Shown here: piece after piece, positions 23,224 through 34,604 of the stretch
Numbering within the stretch: position 1 is the first letter of the stretch
Layout of the letters: each line of letters opens with the position of its first letter
Assembly: GCA_036346275.1 (NCBI GenBank)
Contig: CM070713.1
Span: forward strand, 62,057,567-62,121,566
DNA from: Otatea glauca
Lineage: Eukaryota; Streptophyta; Magnoliopsida; Poales; Poaceae
Length of the DNA stretch: 64,000 nucleotides
Reading direction: 5' to 3'
The notes under the pieces: model-generated
Seen by the model: the letters and a program-made list of their open reading frames with translations, nothing else
The model's database searches: none
Told to the model about the DNA's origin: nothing
Made by a program: the position numbers and the translations under genes

Positions 23224-24379
23224 TGAAAGAGGGTGAGCAGCGAGTCGACTTCAATATTAAATACAGAAAGGGACATTTCTACCGCGAGGAGGATGGAAAA
23301 TTCCTAGTTAGTTTCGAGGATCTATTCCGTCTGTACCAACTGATAGCCATCGACATTTCTACTGTACCATCCTGGACGTTGTGAGTATCGAACCATATAG
23401 CACGAGCTTATAACTTTCATAGGATTTTGTACTATGTTTTTTAACATTCATCATGAGTTGCAGGGCAATGAGGCAGCGAGTCGTGACGAATCGACAACCC
23501 GTTGGGTTCGTCGACCCTGAGCTTGTGTTCGCGACCATGGCTAGGCTTCAACCGGAATGGGTTGCCAGCTACATCAAGGGGGATTGAGAGCTGAGTCGAA
23601 GGACTTCGTTCTACTCCCGTACCATGAAGAGTAAGTAATACTTTACCCTTCAATTACTTGTACGCATTGAAACCATATGTGAACTTATTTCCTTTGCTGC
23701 ATACCATTTAATAAGCAACCATTGGGTTCTACTTGTGATCGTTCCGAGTGACAACATAGTCTACACTTTTAACTCGATCGAGAAGAGACCGATAGCCTAC
23801 GTGATCAAGCCTCCTTTGGAGTAGTAAGTGCAATACTCTTACCTAACACTTTCTGTATTTAACTACGTTAATTTTTTTAACTCAATGGCATCTCTCCAAT
23901 ATATATAGGGGTTTCTCGAACTACGTTGCTGAAAGAGAGATACACGATGACAAAAAGGGCTCGAAGTTGGAGTATGTGCGCTTCAAGGTAGAAGTGCCTA
24001 CCATTTATAAGATTAATATTTTATGACATCTATTATTCATCTCTTAATTTCTTTTTCTGTCTTCATAGTTTCATCAACAAAGCAACGATGACCACTGCAG
24101 TTTGTACGTCATGCAACACATGATGATCGTGGTCGGCGGCTCAGACCTTTTCCCTAAGGTACATGTACATGCATGATAATACAATTAGCCTTTCATATAG
24201 AAATTTCAAAACTTAAATTAGAGCACTTGTTTCTATTTTACAGCATATCAATTCCCCTAGAAGAGCTTAGATAGCTCTGCACTCAACAAGTTACGAGACT
24301 ACTTATGCCAGTGGTACTGGATGGAAGTTATCTCGCAGATGGGTAGGTTTACAGATCCTGAAAGCTCCTACTAGTCCAT
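23224..24379 (+). pseudogene. Ulp1-like (C48) cysteine protease gene carried by the CACTA element
   Basis: Six exon-like blocks share plausible splice borders. They read VDFNIKYRKGHFYREEDGKF..LFRLYQLIAIDIS (23224-23380), PVGFVDPELVFATMARLQPEW (23465-23635), NHWVLLVIVPSDNIVYTFNS (23722-23822), NYVAEREIHDDKKGS (23909-24002), HQQSNDDHCSLYVMQHMMIV (24069-24158) and LNKLRDYLCQWYWMEVISQM (24266-24379). The family cleaves SUMO-type conjugates in the host. Plant CACTA and Mutator elements often carry relatives. The catalytic His (HW) and Cys (HCSLYV) are visible, but the usual Asp is Asn (TFNS). A stop interrupts block 2 (after YIKGD). No start exon was identified. It is likely inactive. Confidence 0.65.
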
Positions 24380-24599
24380 ATGTGAACAATATTATATATG
24401 TGAATGCGATTGCATGTGTACTGACTGTGAAGCATGATTGAGTTCTGTTTTTGTCAACGAATGTGATATGTGCTGTAATAAAATGTTTGTGTTCAGTGAA
24501 TGTGATATGTGCATAATGTGTGCTATTGCTGTGTGAATGTGATATGTGCATACTGTGTGAAATATATGCTAATTGGAGCGTGAATTGAAAAGCAGCACA

Positions 24600-24866
24600 C
24601 CCCCTCATCTATATCGGCTCTGAGAAGAAAACGATAGAGATAAGGGGTCATCTCTATCAATTTTTATAAGGAATCAATAGAGATGAGCGTGTAAAGAACC
24701 GATAGAGATGAGACCCTCATCTCTACCAGTTCTTGTAAAGAACCGATAGAGATGACGCACTCATCTCTATCGGGCAAGAACCGATTGTAGTAGCGCTGCC
24801 TCATCTCTGTCTCGTGACTTCGTGTTGCCACCAAAACCGATTGTGATGTATATTCGTGTAGTAGTG
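24600..24866 (+). repeat. CACTA 3' subterminal repeats and terminus
   Basis: Alternating copies of ACCGATAGAGATGAG and CTCATCTCTATCGG-like units, then AAAACCGATTGTGATG, end in ATTCGTGTAGTAGTG. This third repeat type differs in sequence (AGAGATGAG) from those at 15836 (GTGATGTG) and 13635. Confidence 0.75.
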
Positions 24867-25101
24867 TTTCTTTCTTTCCTATCCTGGAAGCGTGGGGCCC
24901 GACAAGTGCAACACCTTGTCCACTTGCATGCAGAATTATGGAAAGGCCATGGAGTGAGATGTGTAATTTTTTAGAGGTGCTTTTATGTTTTAAATTTTGG
25001 CAGTTGCACAAATATTAAAACATAAATGAATGATGGATAGTGATTATTTACCCTTTCGCTTGCTTTAAAATTTAAGCAAAGATCGAGAGGACACCACTGA
25101 T

Positions 25102-25480
25102 CAGGGTTAACAAACTCCGCGAAAAACCGCTCGGTTTTCGATCGTACCGCTCCGATTTGAGATTCAAAATCGCTCGGTAAACCGGTCTAATTTAAAAAAA
25201 AATTGAACAAAAAATATGCTTTGAACACCACTCGAAAACCGTTGAAAAACCGTGGTTTTCGCGAAAAATCGCTCGAAAACCGTTTTTTAGAAACATTCAA
25301 TTCGTTGGATGGTTTTTCGCGAAAAATCGCGGTTTTTCGTTGAAAACCGAATGGTTTTCGATTTTTTTGAAAAAAAAAATCAATTTTTTTATTTCTTAAC
25401 CCCTCGGTTTCAAACGGTTTTTGCTATTCTCACGATTTTGTTTTTTTGCGTTTTTTCACGGTTTCGATTTTATGAACCCT
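25102..25480. mobile_element. Mutator-like MITE, short family, copy 1
   Basis: Termini CAGGGTTAACAAACTC and CGATTTTATGAACCCT are inverted copies of the family end AGGGTTCATAAAATCG. A perfect 9-bp duplication ACCACTGAT flanks it (25093-25101 and 25481-25489). A 9-bp target site is diagnostic of Mutator-like transposition. The interior is a mosaic of AAAACCG and CGGTTTT quasi-palindromes without coding capacity. Confidence 0.75.
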
Positions 25481-25620
25481 ACCACTGATGGATATTTATA
25501 GCCACACGCAACACAACAAACCACTGCTAGTAGTTTACCAGGAGCATCTAGGATCGAGCACCGAGCCTTGCTCGGATGGGACGGGCACACGCCCCGGGGA
25601 GTGGGTTGTTCGTGGGACCA

Positions 25621-27096
25621 GGGTTCCAAATCTCACCGAAATTTCGGATTTCGGATCACCCCGAAATCTAAATTACCGGCCGAAAAAAATTAAAAAAATT
25701 TGAAATTGCTACAGTACCCCCGAAATTTAGGTTTTTCTCGGCAAAATTTCGTGTTTTTTTTGCCAGTTTTGAAATTTTTAGGGTCGGATTTGACCGGATT
25801 AGGTCCAATAACCCTTAGGAAAGTCATCTCTTATGAAAATTTGTTGAAAAACCGAATTTTTGAGACATTTTAAAATTTTGGCGAAATATTGTCAGATTTT
25901 TATAAAATTGTACAAGCTTGATAATGAGCTGAAACTTTTAAGGTACTATATTTAGTAGTTTGGGATCATACATAAAATATTTAAAAATAATTTAGCTTCA
26001 TTTGTTATCTTTAAAAAATCAAAAACAGAATGAACATAATTGGGACAGTTACATTGTTAGAATTTTATAAATTTTATTGTGTGTGATTATGATCTAAATT
26101 TTTTTGAGAGATTAATAATTGACTCAGTAACGTTATATAAATGTTTCAAAAAAATTAAACTTTGTTTGTTTGGTCAATAAAATCTATGTAAGCATTGAAC
26201 TTCGTTTATTATATTATATTTCAAAATTCAAAAAGAGAAAGAACATAAATGGTATTGTGCCTTGTAAGAATTTTATAAATTCACTGGAGTGTGATCATGA
26301 TTCAAATTTTTTTTATATATTAATAATTTCCTTATCACCCTTATTTAAAATTTAAACCTTTTTTTATTGCTAAAGCAAATCTATGTATTGATCATCAGGC
26401 TTTTATCAGGATGTAGCACTGTCTGAATTTTATAAAATTGTTTATGAATGATAATCATCTAAAAATTTTAAAGAAACACTAATGTTACATCAGGACCATC
26501 CAAAAAAAATTTAAAAACTTTTTAACGTGGTTTAGGTAATTTTTCATTTTGTTCAAGTTTGCGGGTAAGCCTTTTAACATGGCAGTAATACTGTTCGAAT
26601 TTTTAAAAATTTATGAAGCTTGATCATCATCTAAAAATTTTATAAGAACATTAAAGATGCATCATAACCATGCAAAAAAAATTCAAAGTTTTATAATGTG
26701 GTTTGAACCATTTTGCATTCGGTTCAAAATTACGAGTTAGCGTTTTATCAGGACTGTAGCAATCTTTGAATTTTTAAAAATTCTACATACTTCAGAATAA
26801 TCTTAAATGTTTATGGAAATATCATCAATGTGTCAGGACTCTCCAAAAAAATTTTAATTTTTTTTGATATTGTTTGACCCACTTTTTTTGTTGCAAAAGA
26901 CCAAAATTTTGGTTATTTCGCCCGAATTTTCGCTATTTTTCGGCAAATTTTGTTTTTTCTCATTACAAAATGAACCGGATTTGAAGTTTGGTTTTTGAAC
27001 TCCAGACGAGATTTATTTGAAATACCCGAATTTCACCGAAATTTCGGATTCCTGTCCCGGGCGGTATTTTATTCGAAAACGAAATTTGAATCCTTG
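25621..27096. mobile_element. Mutator-like non-autonomous element, long family, copy 1
   Basis: It is flanked by CGTGGGACCA (25611-25620) and CGTGGGACAA (27097-27106), one mismatch in 10. The ends GGGTTCCAAATCTC and, in complement, CAAGGATTCAAATTTC form an imperfect terminal inverted repeat rich in CGAAATTTCGG. The interior is AT-rich with degenerate tandem units of about 165-205 bp marked by 'gaattttataaa' and 'tgatcatgat' phrases. There is no transposase. A second copy lies at 38018-39464. Confidence 0.7.
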
Positions 27097-27106
27097 CGTG
27101 GGACAA

Positions 27107-28230
27107 CGTGTTTGTGCGTTAACAAGGTCTTAAAGTCTCTAATTACTTTTTTAACATGTATAACAGACGTGTACATATGTATGAGTGTGTGGGTTGTGTA
27201 CCGAATAAAAAGAGTATCTAGCTGTAGAACCAGTGGTCAAATTTCAGTTGCTAATCTTCCTTACACGCTAGATCGAGTATGTCTTTAAAAGACGTAGACT
27301 CAAACCTAGCTAGAGTATAATATACGTCATGGAAACAGACTAACCAGCTTGTACGTACTATAACATACATATACTAGTATAGTGACTATGTTAACGCTAC
27401 GACGGCAATATCCGCTTATCAATTAAATGAGAAGATAAGTATGAATATAACGCTTAATAATAAAAGAGAAATTTAGAATTTTAAATGAATTTAGAAAGAA
27501 AAACGGAACTAAATAGAGGTCAAATAGGCGAAAACGGGCTCCCAAAAGATTTTAAATCAAGAAAGAGAAAGAAAAAAGAATTTTCTGATCTTAGATTATT
27601 ATTTTTGCAGCTTCCACAGAGAGCACAACGTGCTCTCTGGGCTTGGCCAGGCAAGGTGTGGCGGCGGTCGCGATGGGTCGGCAGATCGTGCGGCGAGATC
27701 GCCAAGACCGACGCTGCTGGGAGGAGTCACGGTTGCGGTGAATTTCGCCGGGGAAAGATGACGGTGATGGCTTGGGTTACCTCCAAAATCCGGCGATCTT
27801 TACAAGAGGGAGCACTTGGGATTTACGCAATGCGATGGGGTGGAGAAGAGCTCGCCGACTTTTATAGCACCGAAACAAGAATATTTATGGAAACCATAAT
27901 TTGGGATCAAATCAGATTGAGAGGAAATTTTGGCAATAGAGCACGAAATTTAGGGAATTAACACCATAGATGGAAAGAGGAGATTTGGTGCGGGATTGAT
28001 GGAGCTTTGGAGCTTCTTTCTTGCTTTAATGGAGGGAGGGAAGAGAAGAAGCTTCTCTGGTCTGGGCTGCAGCTAAAAGAAGCTACAGGTGAGTTGCCTT
28101 CATTTTTTTAAAATATAGAAGGATTTTTGAAAAGACAGCACATTAGGTTAAAAATTTCTAGAAAAATTCTCAAAAAAACTTTCGATTATTTTGTACTTAA
28201 TAAAATTATTTTCAAAAAAAAAATTTATAA
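27107..28230. other. Unassigned region with a GC-rich block
   Basis: Bases 27600-28080 are GC-rich and open for 158 codons from 27485 (+). The predicted product has no motif I recognise, and the first 40 residues are only K/E/R-rich. The block resembles promoter-proximal parts of grass LTRs, but no termini were found. I do not call a gene. Confidence 0.3.
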
Positions 28231-28766
28231 ATTTGTTTGAGAGACGCGGTCGCGAGTCGTGACCAAAGAACTCGCCGCGTCGGCAAAGCCACCGATGGCG
28301 ATCGTGGAGCCATTGCGGACCTCGTTCTCCGGTCGTCTTGCCCCATCTCCCGGTTTCCTTTTTCCAAAGACGTAATGTATGGTCCTTTCCTTTTTCAGAC
28401 GCTTTGTTTCTTTTCCTTGATTCCGGACGTTTGTTTCATTTTCCTTGTTGATGCCGGAGATGAGGAAGGTCTGCTGTGGACCACGGGGATGATTTGAAAA
28501 AAATATGGAAAAATAAATCTGCGCCACCGATCATTGGATTCGCAAGGAAAAAAGATAAAATTAAATAAGCTCACATGCATTTGTTCCGCGAGAAAAATTG
28601 AAAAAAATTAAGCAGCACTCACAGACAGTTGGTTCCTTAGATAAAAAATAAAAACAAAAATTCAGCGCTCTCCGTACGCTGAAATTAGGCTCTATGGGGC
28701 TAAATCCGTAAAAAAGTCTCGAGAAGGGTCATATTCGGAAACAAATACGATCACAATGCTAGGACA

Positions 28767-28990
28767 ATAAAAAATTCAAGTCTTATTTCCTTGCATGCGG
28801 ATCCTCCCTGTTTATTTCCTTTTTTGATTCACCCTCCTTCCAAATATGTAGTACGTACAATTTTGGCCAGTAAAAAATTCAAATCTGGTTTCCTTGCATG
28901 CGGATACTCCTTATTTATTTCCTTGTTTGATTCGCTCTCCTTCCAAACATGTAGGTGGGGAGGTCTGTTGTGGACCACAGGGATGATTAG
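28767..28990. repeat. About 100-bp tandem duplication and dispersed partner
   Basis: The segment 28767-28855 (with 'aaaaaattcaa', 'ccttgcatgcgga' and 'ctccttccaaa') recurs at about 28870-28953. The adjoining phrase 'aggtctgttgtggaccacag' (28960-28979) also occurs upstream at about 28467, so a larger duplicated block may exist. No coding was seen in 28231-29341. Confidence 0.6.
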
Positions 28991-29341
28991 ACACACTAAA
29001 TAATGACCATCGGATGTGGGTGAGTAAAACTGAGGAAAGATCTGAGACGTTCATTTTGATGAATACAAGTTTCTGGGGACGTTTTGCTGGGTGCACGAAC
29101 ATTGGGCCATCTCTAATGAGGTGCATTATTTAGGGTGGACGTAGAAAAATTTGCTTAGGTGCATTATAAAGGGGTATAGATGGTACCATGCAAACTGCAA
29201 TCCTGCCTAAGGAACAGAAAACAAAACCACGATTACAAATTTACAATACACCATCACCATGCGCGCTGGATTGGCCGGACCAACATCCAATCCTCGCATT
29301 CCTTCAAAATAGTGTGGATCATAGCCTAGACATCTGGTGAG

Positions 29342-29562
29342 CAGGGGCGGAGCTTCATGTCGCCGCAACCCCCCGGCGGCATCACTCTATACGTAGTTAA
29401 GAAGCTAGTAGTTTATACTATACATTAGGCATTAGGCTAAAAAATCACTAGTTTTGCCCTTTCTAATCCATTGTTTTGTAAGTTTAAAAGCTCCAGTTTC
29501 AAATTTGTTAGTCTATCTTCATATATGGCCTCCTTTTGGTTGTTGGTCAAGCTCCGTCACCG
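29342..29562. mobile_element. hAT-type MITE
   Basis: Left end CAGGGGCGGAGCTT and right end AAGCTCCGTCACCG are inverted copies of the typical plant hAT terminus. Flanking octamers CTGGTGAG and AGGGCGAG agree at only 5 of 8 positions, so the insertion is old or the edge is off by a base. No coding capacity in 221 bp. Confidence 0.6.
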
Positions 29563-29767
29563 AGGGCGAGGCTCCATTAAAAGACACAGTCCTTTCGCGG
29601 AGGTGTTTTTATAGCACCACTTTGCGGAACGGGATGTTTTTATAGGTTTCTTTTGCGTTGTCAACATTGTGGTAAAAGAAGAGATCATATTAGCTTGGTG
29701 CCCTCTCCAATAATGTGGAGCTGGTTAAGCTCAATGATGCCACCATGATGGGTAGTACCGTGGTAAG

Positions 29768-29976
29768 TGTTAAGGAACCTCGCTATCGAATAGTCCGGGG
29801 TTCCCGAACAGATCTGAATTGGAGAACAGGAAGAGAGAGACACGTGTTTAGGGAGAGCAACAGCGGAAATTCTTTATTGCTAATGATTTCTCCCCTCCTC
29901 CTTTTATAGCGCTCACCTAGGGTTTAGGCTTAAGGGACCAGCATGGGCCTTCATGGGCCATCAGGGTTTCCCAACA
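29768..29976 (-). repeat. Copia 3' LTR (209 bp)
   Basis: Matches 34605-34822 apart from small indels. It contains 'cttttatagcgc', a TATA-like sequence on the plus strand, and ends TG..CA. Confidence 0.85.
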
Positions 29977-29987
29977 CTCCCCCTTGG

Positions 29988-30939
29988 ACCCTTTGCATCA
30001 ACGTTGGCTGTTGCTCTATTCAGGGATTCTCCTGTCATTACAAAGTTTATGGCCATTTCTTCATGGGGTGCTTCATGCACTTTCACTTGCTCTTCACTGC
30101 TTTTCCCTATCGCAGGAGCAAGTTCCTTTAGCTTTTCATCGCCTATGTGTGCGCACACATTATTTCCTGCGGCTTCCTTCAGTAGAAGATTCAAGTCTGG
30201 AATTGCCTTTCCTCTTGACTTCTTTCCAGTGCCAGGTCTCAACTGGCTCCCCTTCTTTCCTTGGGGCATTTTCGTGATTGGTTGTGGTAAGTCCTCTCGC
30301 TTGATTTTCTCGGACGTCTCCGGTACTTTGGGTTTGAGGAGCAGATTTTCTGCTCTTTTTCTTTGAGGCCTCTGAACAGGTTGAGGATACCTTCTATTTT
30401 ATTTGGTATTTCCACCCTCTCTGTGCATTCCTTGCGGTACATGCGACTTAACCACGCCTTCGGATCACAAAATGATCGACAGTTCATTTGCTAAATTCGG
30501 CAAATCAATTATCTTCGGACTTCTTGGTTTGCTTCATTAGTGCGGGGTCATGTGCGGGATCGGTGGAATGCCATATGATTTCCCGGTATTTTTCATCCAA
30601 AGGTTGATTTCCTCCCCCTAATGACGGGAAACGATCCTCGTCAAAGATGCAATCAACGAATCGGGCTGTATGCAAGTCTCCAGTCATGGATTCCAAATAC
30701 CTGATTATGGATGCACTCTCATAACCAACGATATCCTGACTTGCGGAGAGGGCCCATTGCAGTCCGCTGAGGGGGTGGTATAGGTACATATACCATACAC
30801 CCAAATTTTCTAAGATGGGAGATCTTCGGGATGATCCCGTGCACAAGCTGCATGGGAGAATGGATGTTGTAGGCCTACGGTCTAAAATTGATAAAAGCTG
30901 CTGCGTGCGAGATCGCGTGTCCCCAACAGTGTTGGGCAA
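29988..30939 (-). pseudogene. Copia pol remnant between integrase and RT
   Basis: In shifted frames this encodes the linker region of a copia polyprotein. The parts are GYESASIIRYLESMTGDLHTA, read in pieces, then FDEDRFPSLGGG and EIIWHSTDPAHDPA. Further on come MPQGKKGSQLRPGTGKK and EEMAINFVMTGESLNR. That last motif normally lies just before the reverse transcriptase domain. Here sequence runs straight into the purine tract and the LTR, so RT and RNase H were removed in one deletion. Confidence 0.7.
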
Positions 30940-31032
30940 GTTACAATTCGCAAAAGCGGTCCGAAATGAACTTAATCCTCTTTATTAGTGTACGCTAGTC
31001 CATTCTGCGTATGGACGTGCGGTGCGGAGTGC

Positions 31033-31737
31033 TCAATCGCTATCCTGTTGCGTGCAATAATCATCAAATGCCTTTGAAGTAAATTCTCCGGCATTGCCCA
31101 TTCTAATGGACTTCACGCGATGATCAGGGAAAGCATTCTTAATTCTTATGATCTGCGATATCAGCTTTGCAAAAGGATGGTTTCTTGTTGACAACAAGCA
31201 TACATGCGACCATTTCGAGGAAGCATCGATGAGCACCATAAAGTATCGAAACGGCCCTGACAGGGGCTGAATCGGACCGCAAATATCCCCCTGGATGCGT
31301 TTCAGGAATGCAGGGATTTCACTTTGCACTTTCATAACAGAGGGTCTAGTTATTAATTTTTCGGTGGCACATGCGAGGCACACAAAATCTTCATGATTCG
31401 GGAAATTTTTAACATTAATGCCATGACTTTGTGAGTTGTTCACTATATTTCTCATCATTCTAAGATCAGGATGGCCTAATCTACCATGCCATAAAGAAAA
31501 TAACTCAGAGCTTCTAAAAACAGTCTTCAAGGAAGTATACACTTCGGGTGCATGAATATTCGTGTAGTACAACCCGGATTCATATGAGGGACATTTTTCT
31601 AATACCATTTTTCCACATACCGCGTGCTTCACAATGCACAAGTATTCTTTGCCATTTTCTTCATTGGTTTCTACGTGAAAACCATTGGCGCGGATGTCTT
31701 TAAAGCTTAAGAGAGTGCGCGTTGATTCGAGGTACAA
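31033..31737 (-). pseudogene. Copia integrase (GAG-pre-integrase plus core), catalytically altered
   Basis: The HHCC-type zinc region is visible (LWHGRLGHPDLRMMRNI, then CLACATEK), then the integrase core from GDICGPIQPLSGPFRYFMVL to NAGEFTSKAFDDYC. The first catalytic Asp (GDI) is present. The second, usually in LDNAGEF, reads MGNAGEF, so Asp became Gly. The enzyme would insert the cDNA copy into the genome; this copy should be inactive. Confidence 0.8.
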
Positions 31738-31942
31738 AGGGCTTCTTCAATTACGAGTTGTACCCATAGGCAATATAATAGTGGCTCTTCTGAGCCGATT
31801 ACATATGAGTCGCTTCTGCGATCGTAGTAATCTTTCCAGCGTTCTTCGTGATCAACTGGAAATACTTAGACTCTCTTAAGATGGTATTTGTTGTGCCACT
31901 ATCAACAATGCATATCTCTTCCATTTGGGCGCTACACGATTT
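31738..31942 (-). pseudogene. Copia aspartic protease fragment
   Basis: The minus strand near 31930-31870 reads MEEICIVDSGTTNTILRE, the aspartic protease active-site motif (DSGTT) of copia polyproteins. The downstream part is interrupted by stops. It lies between gag and integrase as expected. Confidence 0.65.
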
Positions 31943-32131
31943 CTAGATAAAAGAAATATAATTCTAATCAAACAGAGGCAAAAACAATCCAAATATTACT
32001 TGCAAAATTGAAGAATACTGAAATAAAGAATAAATTGCGTATTTATTCATGAAAGAAGTATGCTCTTCTAGAGCTTACAATTCATTATTCAAAGAAAAAA
32101 ATGCTAACAACCATAATTTAAAGAAAATGCA

Positions 32132-33172
32132 TTAAACAGAATCTGTAAAATATGCATTAATTTCTGCTTCTATGTCATCGGCAGAAGTTTTCTCTTCATT
32201 TGCCATAATAATGGCTGCAGCATCGATGTCCAGGCTATTCTGTGAGGATGAGACAAGTGGGGTATCTACATCTATGACATCATCATCACCGATGTTGGCG
32301 AAGTGTGCTTCTGCGGGGGCGTTTTCTTTTGCCTTTCTCTTAGCCTGATATGCGTTGATCACTTCTTTGGATTCCCGACATATCTTCGACCAATGTCCCC
32401 AAGTGCCACACTTGAAGCACGTTTGGTTCTGCTTGTCCATACGGCTTGGCGTGCGCCTTTTCTTTGTCATCCCTCTTCACGGGGCTTTGGACTTTCCTTT
32501 GGCACAGGGCCTCTCTTTCCACCCCGCTTGCCCTTCTTTCTATGAGTGGGCTTTCTCACCTTGTAGCTATTGGCATTGACTTACGTGCGATTGCCTCGTC
32601 GGTGGGTCTGCGAGGCGTAGTTCTTGCGTAGAACATCGTCTTGCGATTCCGCAACTTGCATTACATCAATCGATTCGCTATACTCCTTGTATGCGTCCGA
32701 CGATAGTCGTGCACTCTGGATAGCATTAGGGTGGAAGGTAGAGAGAGTTTTCTCAATCTTCTCTTCATCGGTGATCTTCTTGCCACATAGAGATAGATTG
32801 GTACAAATTACGTGCAAGGCGTAATTGTACTCGCCACGCTCAAGTTCGCAAACCTCAGCGTACCCAATCTTGCGTGCTTAGGGCAAGATGGTGTACTTGA
32901 GCTTTTCGAACCGCTCAAGTGCGGTCAAAGTTCAAGTGCACTCTCCTCGACCATATATTCATTCTTGAGTGGTGAGAGGTGGTGCCGAGAAAATGCAGAG
33001 CTTGATCGCTCGCTTTCGTAGGTTTTGAGTCCTGCGAGGACCCTAGACCAATCGCGGAGCGGAGCTTCTTGCCCCCAAGGACGATCTTTACGTCCGATGC
33101 CCAAGTGAGATAGTTCTGACCGTGCGGGGCCAGTTCTTCAAACCCACGATTCACAATTCCAGACATCTGCAT
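32132..33172 (-). pseudogene. Copia gag (capsid and zinc knuckle), frameshifted
   Basis: It starts MSGIVNRGFEELAPHGQNYL and TWASDVKIVLGGKKLRSAI (33166-32990), continues ICTNLSLCGKKITDEEKIEK (32817-32640), and ends with a zinc knuckle CFKCGTWGHWSKIC (near 32420, CX2CX4HX4C). Three separate frames are needed, so it is broken. Gag packages the element RNA. Confidence 0.75.
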
Positions 33173-34604
33173 GATTTCAAAATTATGGTTTTAGATTACT
33201 GCGTGTAATCTGATAGAAAATGGTTGCAAAAAGCATAAAGTGCAGAAAAATAAATTCATATGCATTGCATTATATAAAATAAAGCAATGGATTCAAAATT
33301 CATAAAGAATATTCGTAAAACAGAGAAATAGAGCAAGAAAAATTAAAAACAGAGCCAAATAAATCTTCTTGATTTCCTGGCAATTTTTTCAAAATTTTCT
33401 GCAATTTTTCGCAATTTTTTTTCTTTTCCTTTTTTTTCTTTTTCTTTCTTTTTCTTCTCCTTTCTTTTCTTTTTCTCTTTCTTTTTCCCGCCAAGAGGCC
33501 CGCTGGCCTTGCTCTTCTCCCGGCCCACATGGAAACCCCTCACTTTGGCTGCTCGCCCAAAAATGATCAAGCCAAAGCAACCGGCGGCTAGGGTTCCCAT
33601 CCCCTAGCCGCCATATATACATGCTCCAAAAAAAAAAGGAACAACATGCCCTTTCTCAAGACGTTCGGCCGGCGGGGCGACTTCGAGTCGAAGCAAATCG
33701 GCTGGTCGGCCAAGCAGCCTTGGCGGCGGCCGGGACCGAGCCTTGGCGGCGACTTCGAGTCGGACCGGCGGCGACGACACACGACCGACGGCGGGTGAAC
33801 GGCCGAGCCGGACCAATGACGGCGACGTGAGGCCGGGTCTGAGCCGGGTGGCGGCGGTCTTCGCGGCGGCGAACGGCTGGCCGAGCCGCCTCGGGCGGCT
33901 GACGGCCGGCCGGCCGAACGGCGGCGGCTACGAGCCGGGCGGCTGAGCGGCGGCGGCTACGAGCCGCGGCGGCTGCGCTTCGTTTTGGTGATGCGGCGAG
34001 GCGGCTGCGGGCGGCCATGAAACCGAGCATCGACGGCGGCTCCGGAGCACCGGCCGGGCGGCGGCGGCCAGCGCGCCGGCCGAGGGGCGGGCGGCCGTCT
34101 TGGAGATGAAGCCGCGCGGCAGCCTTGGCCGGCGAAGTGTAGGTCATGACCGGGCTCATCGGCGGCGCCGACGCGACGCGCACCAAGGCGAGGCGCGCAA
34201 TGGCAACAAGCGGCGGAGCGGCCGTCTTGCCGGCCGGCGATCTTGGCGGCGCAGCGCGCCGCAGCGAAGCGGCGGCGGCGGCGCGTCTTGCGGCGCGCCG
34301 CGAGATGCGCGGCGGCCGGCAGCTGCGCCGCTGCGTGGCAAGACGGGCCGAGGCGGCGGCGGCGGCCGTCGGCGGCGCGCTACGTCTTGCGAAGACCGAG
34401 GCAACACGTCGATTTCCCTTTTTACGTGATGAGCGATAAACCATGTCTCAGTAGCTTCATGTCGGCTAGCTTGAGCGATCGCCGTGTAACCGTGCTACGT
34501 AAGATAGATGCATGCATAGAAAAGTATCGATTAGATTCAAACGCTAATCGCACCTTTTCTCACCTTTTCAATCTGATCTCCGGTAGAGCTTCGTGCTAAT
34601 AACG
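33173..34604 (-). other. Unusually long copia leader with CGG-rich block
   Basis: About 1.4 kb separates the primer site from gag. Bases 33640-34430 are extremely CG-rich with dense GGCGGC repeats, and 33410-33490 is a CT-rich tract. Open frames occur on both strands and yield Ala/Arg-rich products without domains (for example 33656-34444, minus), so I do not call a gene. It may be captured host sequence or an expanded leader. Confidence 0.5.

Larger units (their letters stand above)
13605..24866 (+). mobile_element. Composite of CACTA (En/Spm) DNA transposons
   Basis: The block starts with CACTACTACAGAAAGGC and ends with the inverted terminus GTGTAGTAGTG (complement CACTACTACAC). It contains two decayed TNP2-type transposase copies, a Ulp1-like gene and four zones of subterminal-type repeats. 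The flanking trinucleotides differ (GCA on the left, TTT on the right). The subterminal repeats at the two ends are also different: CGTCAGTGA on the left and CCGATAGAGATGAG on the right. I therefore read it as at least two elements joined by nested insertion or deletion rather than one intact element. Coding copies run left to right. All transposase copies carry stops, so the block looks non-autonomous now. Confidence 0.8.

Noticed and set aside
27485..27961. 158-codon gene candidate
   Set aside because: No domain, charged low-complexity start, and neighbouring sequence looks repeat-derived.
33656..34444. 262-codon Arg/Ala-rich open frame, minus strand
   Set aside because: CGG-rich sequence is open on both strands by composition; no conserved motif.
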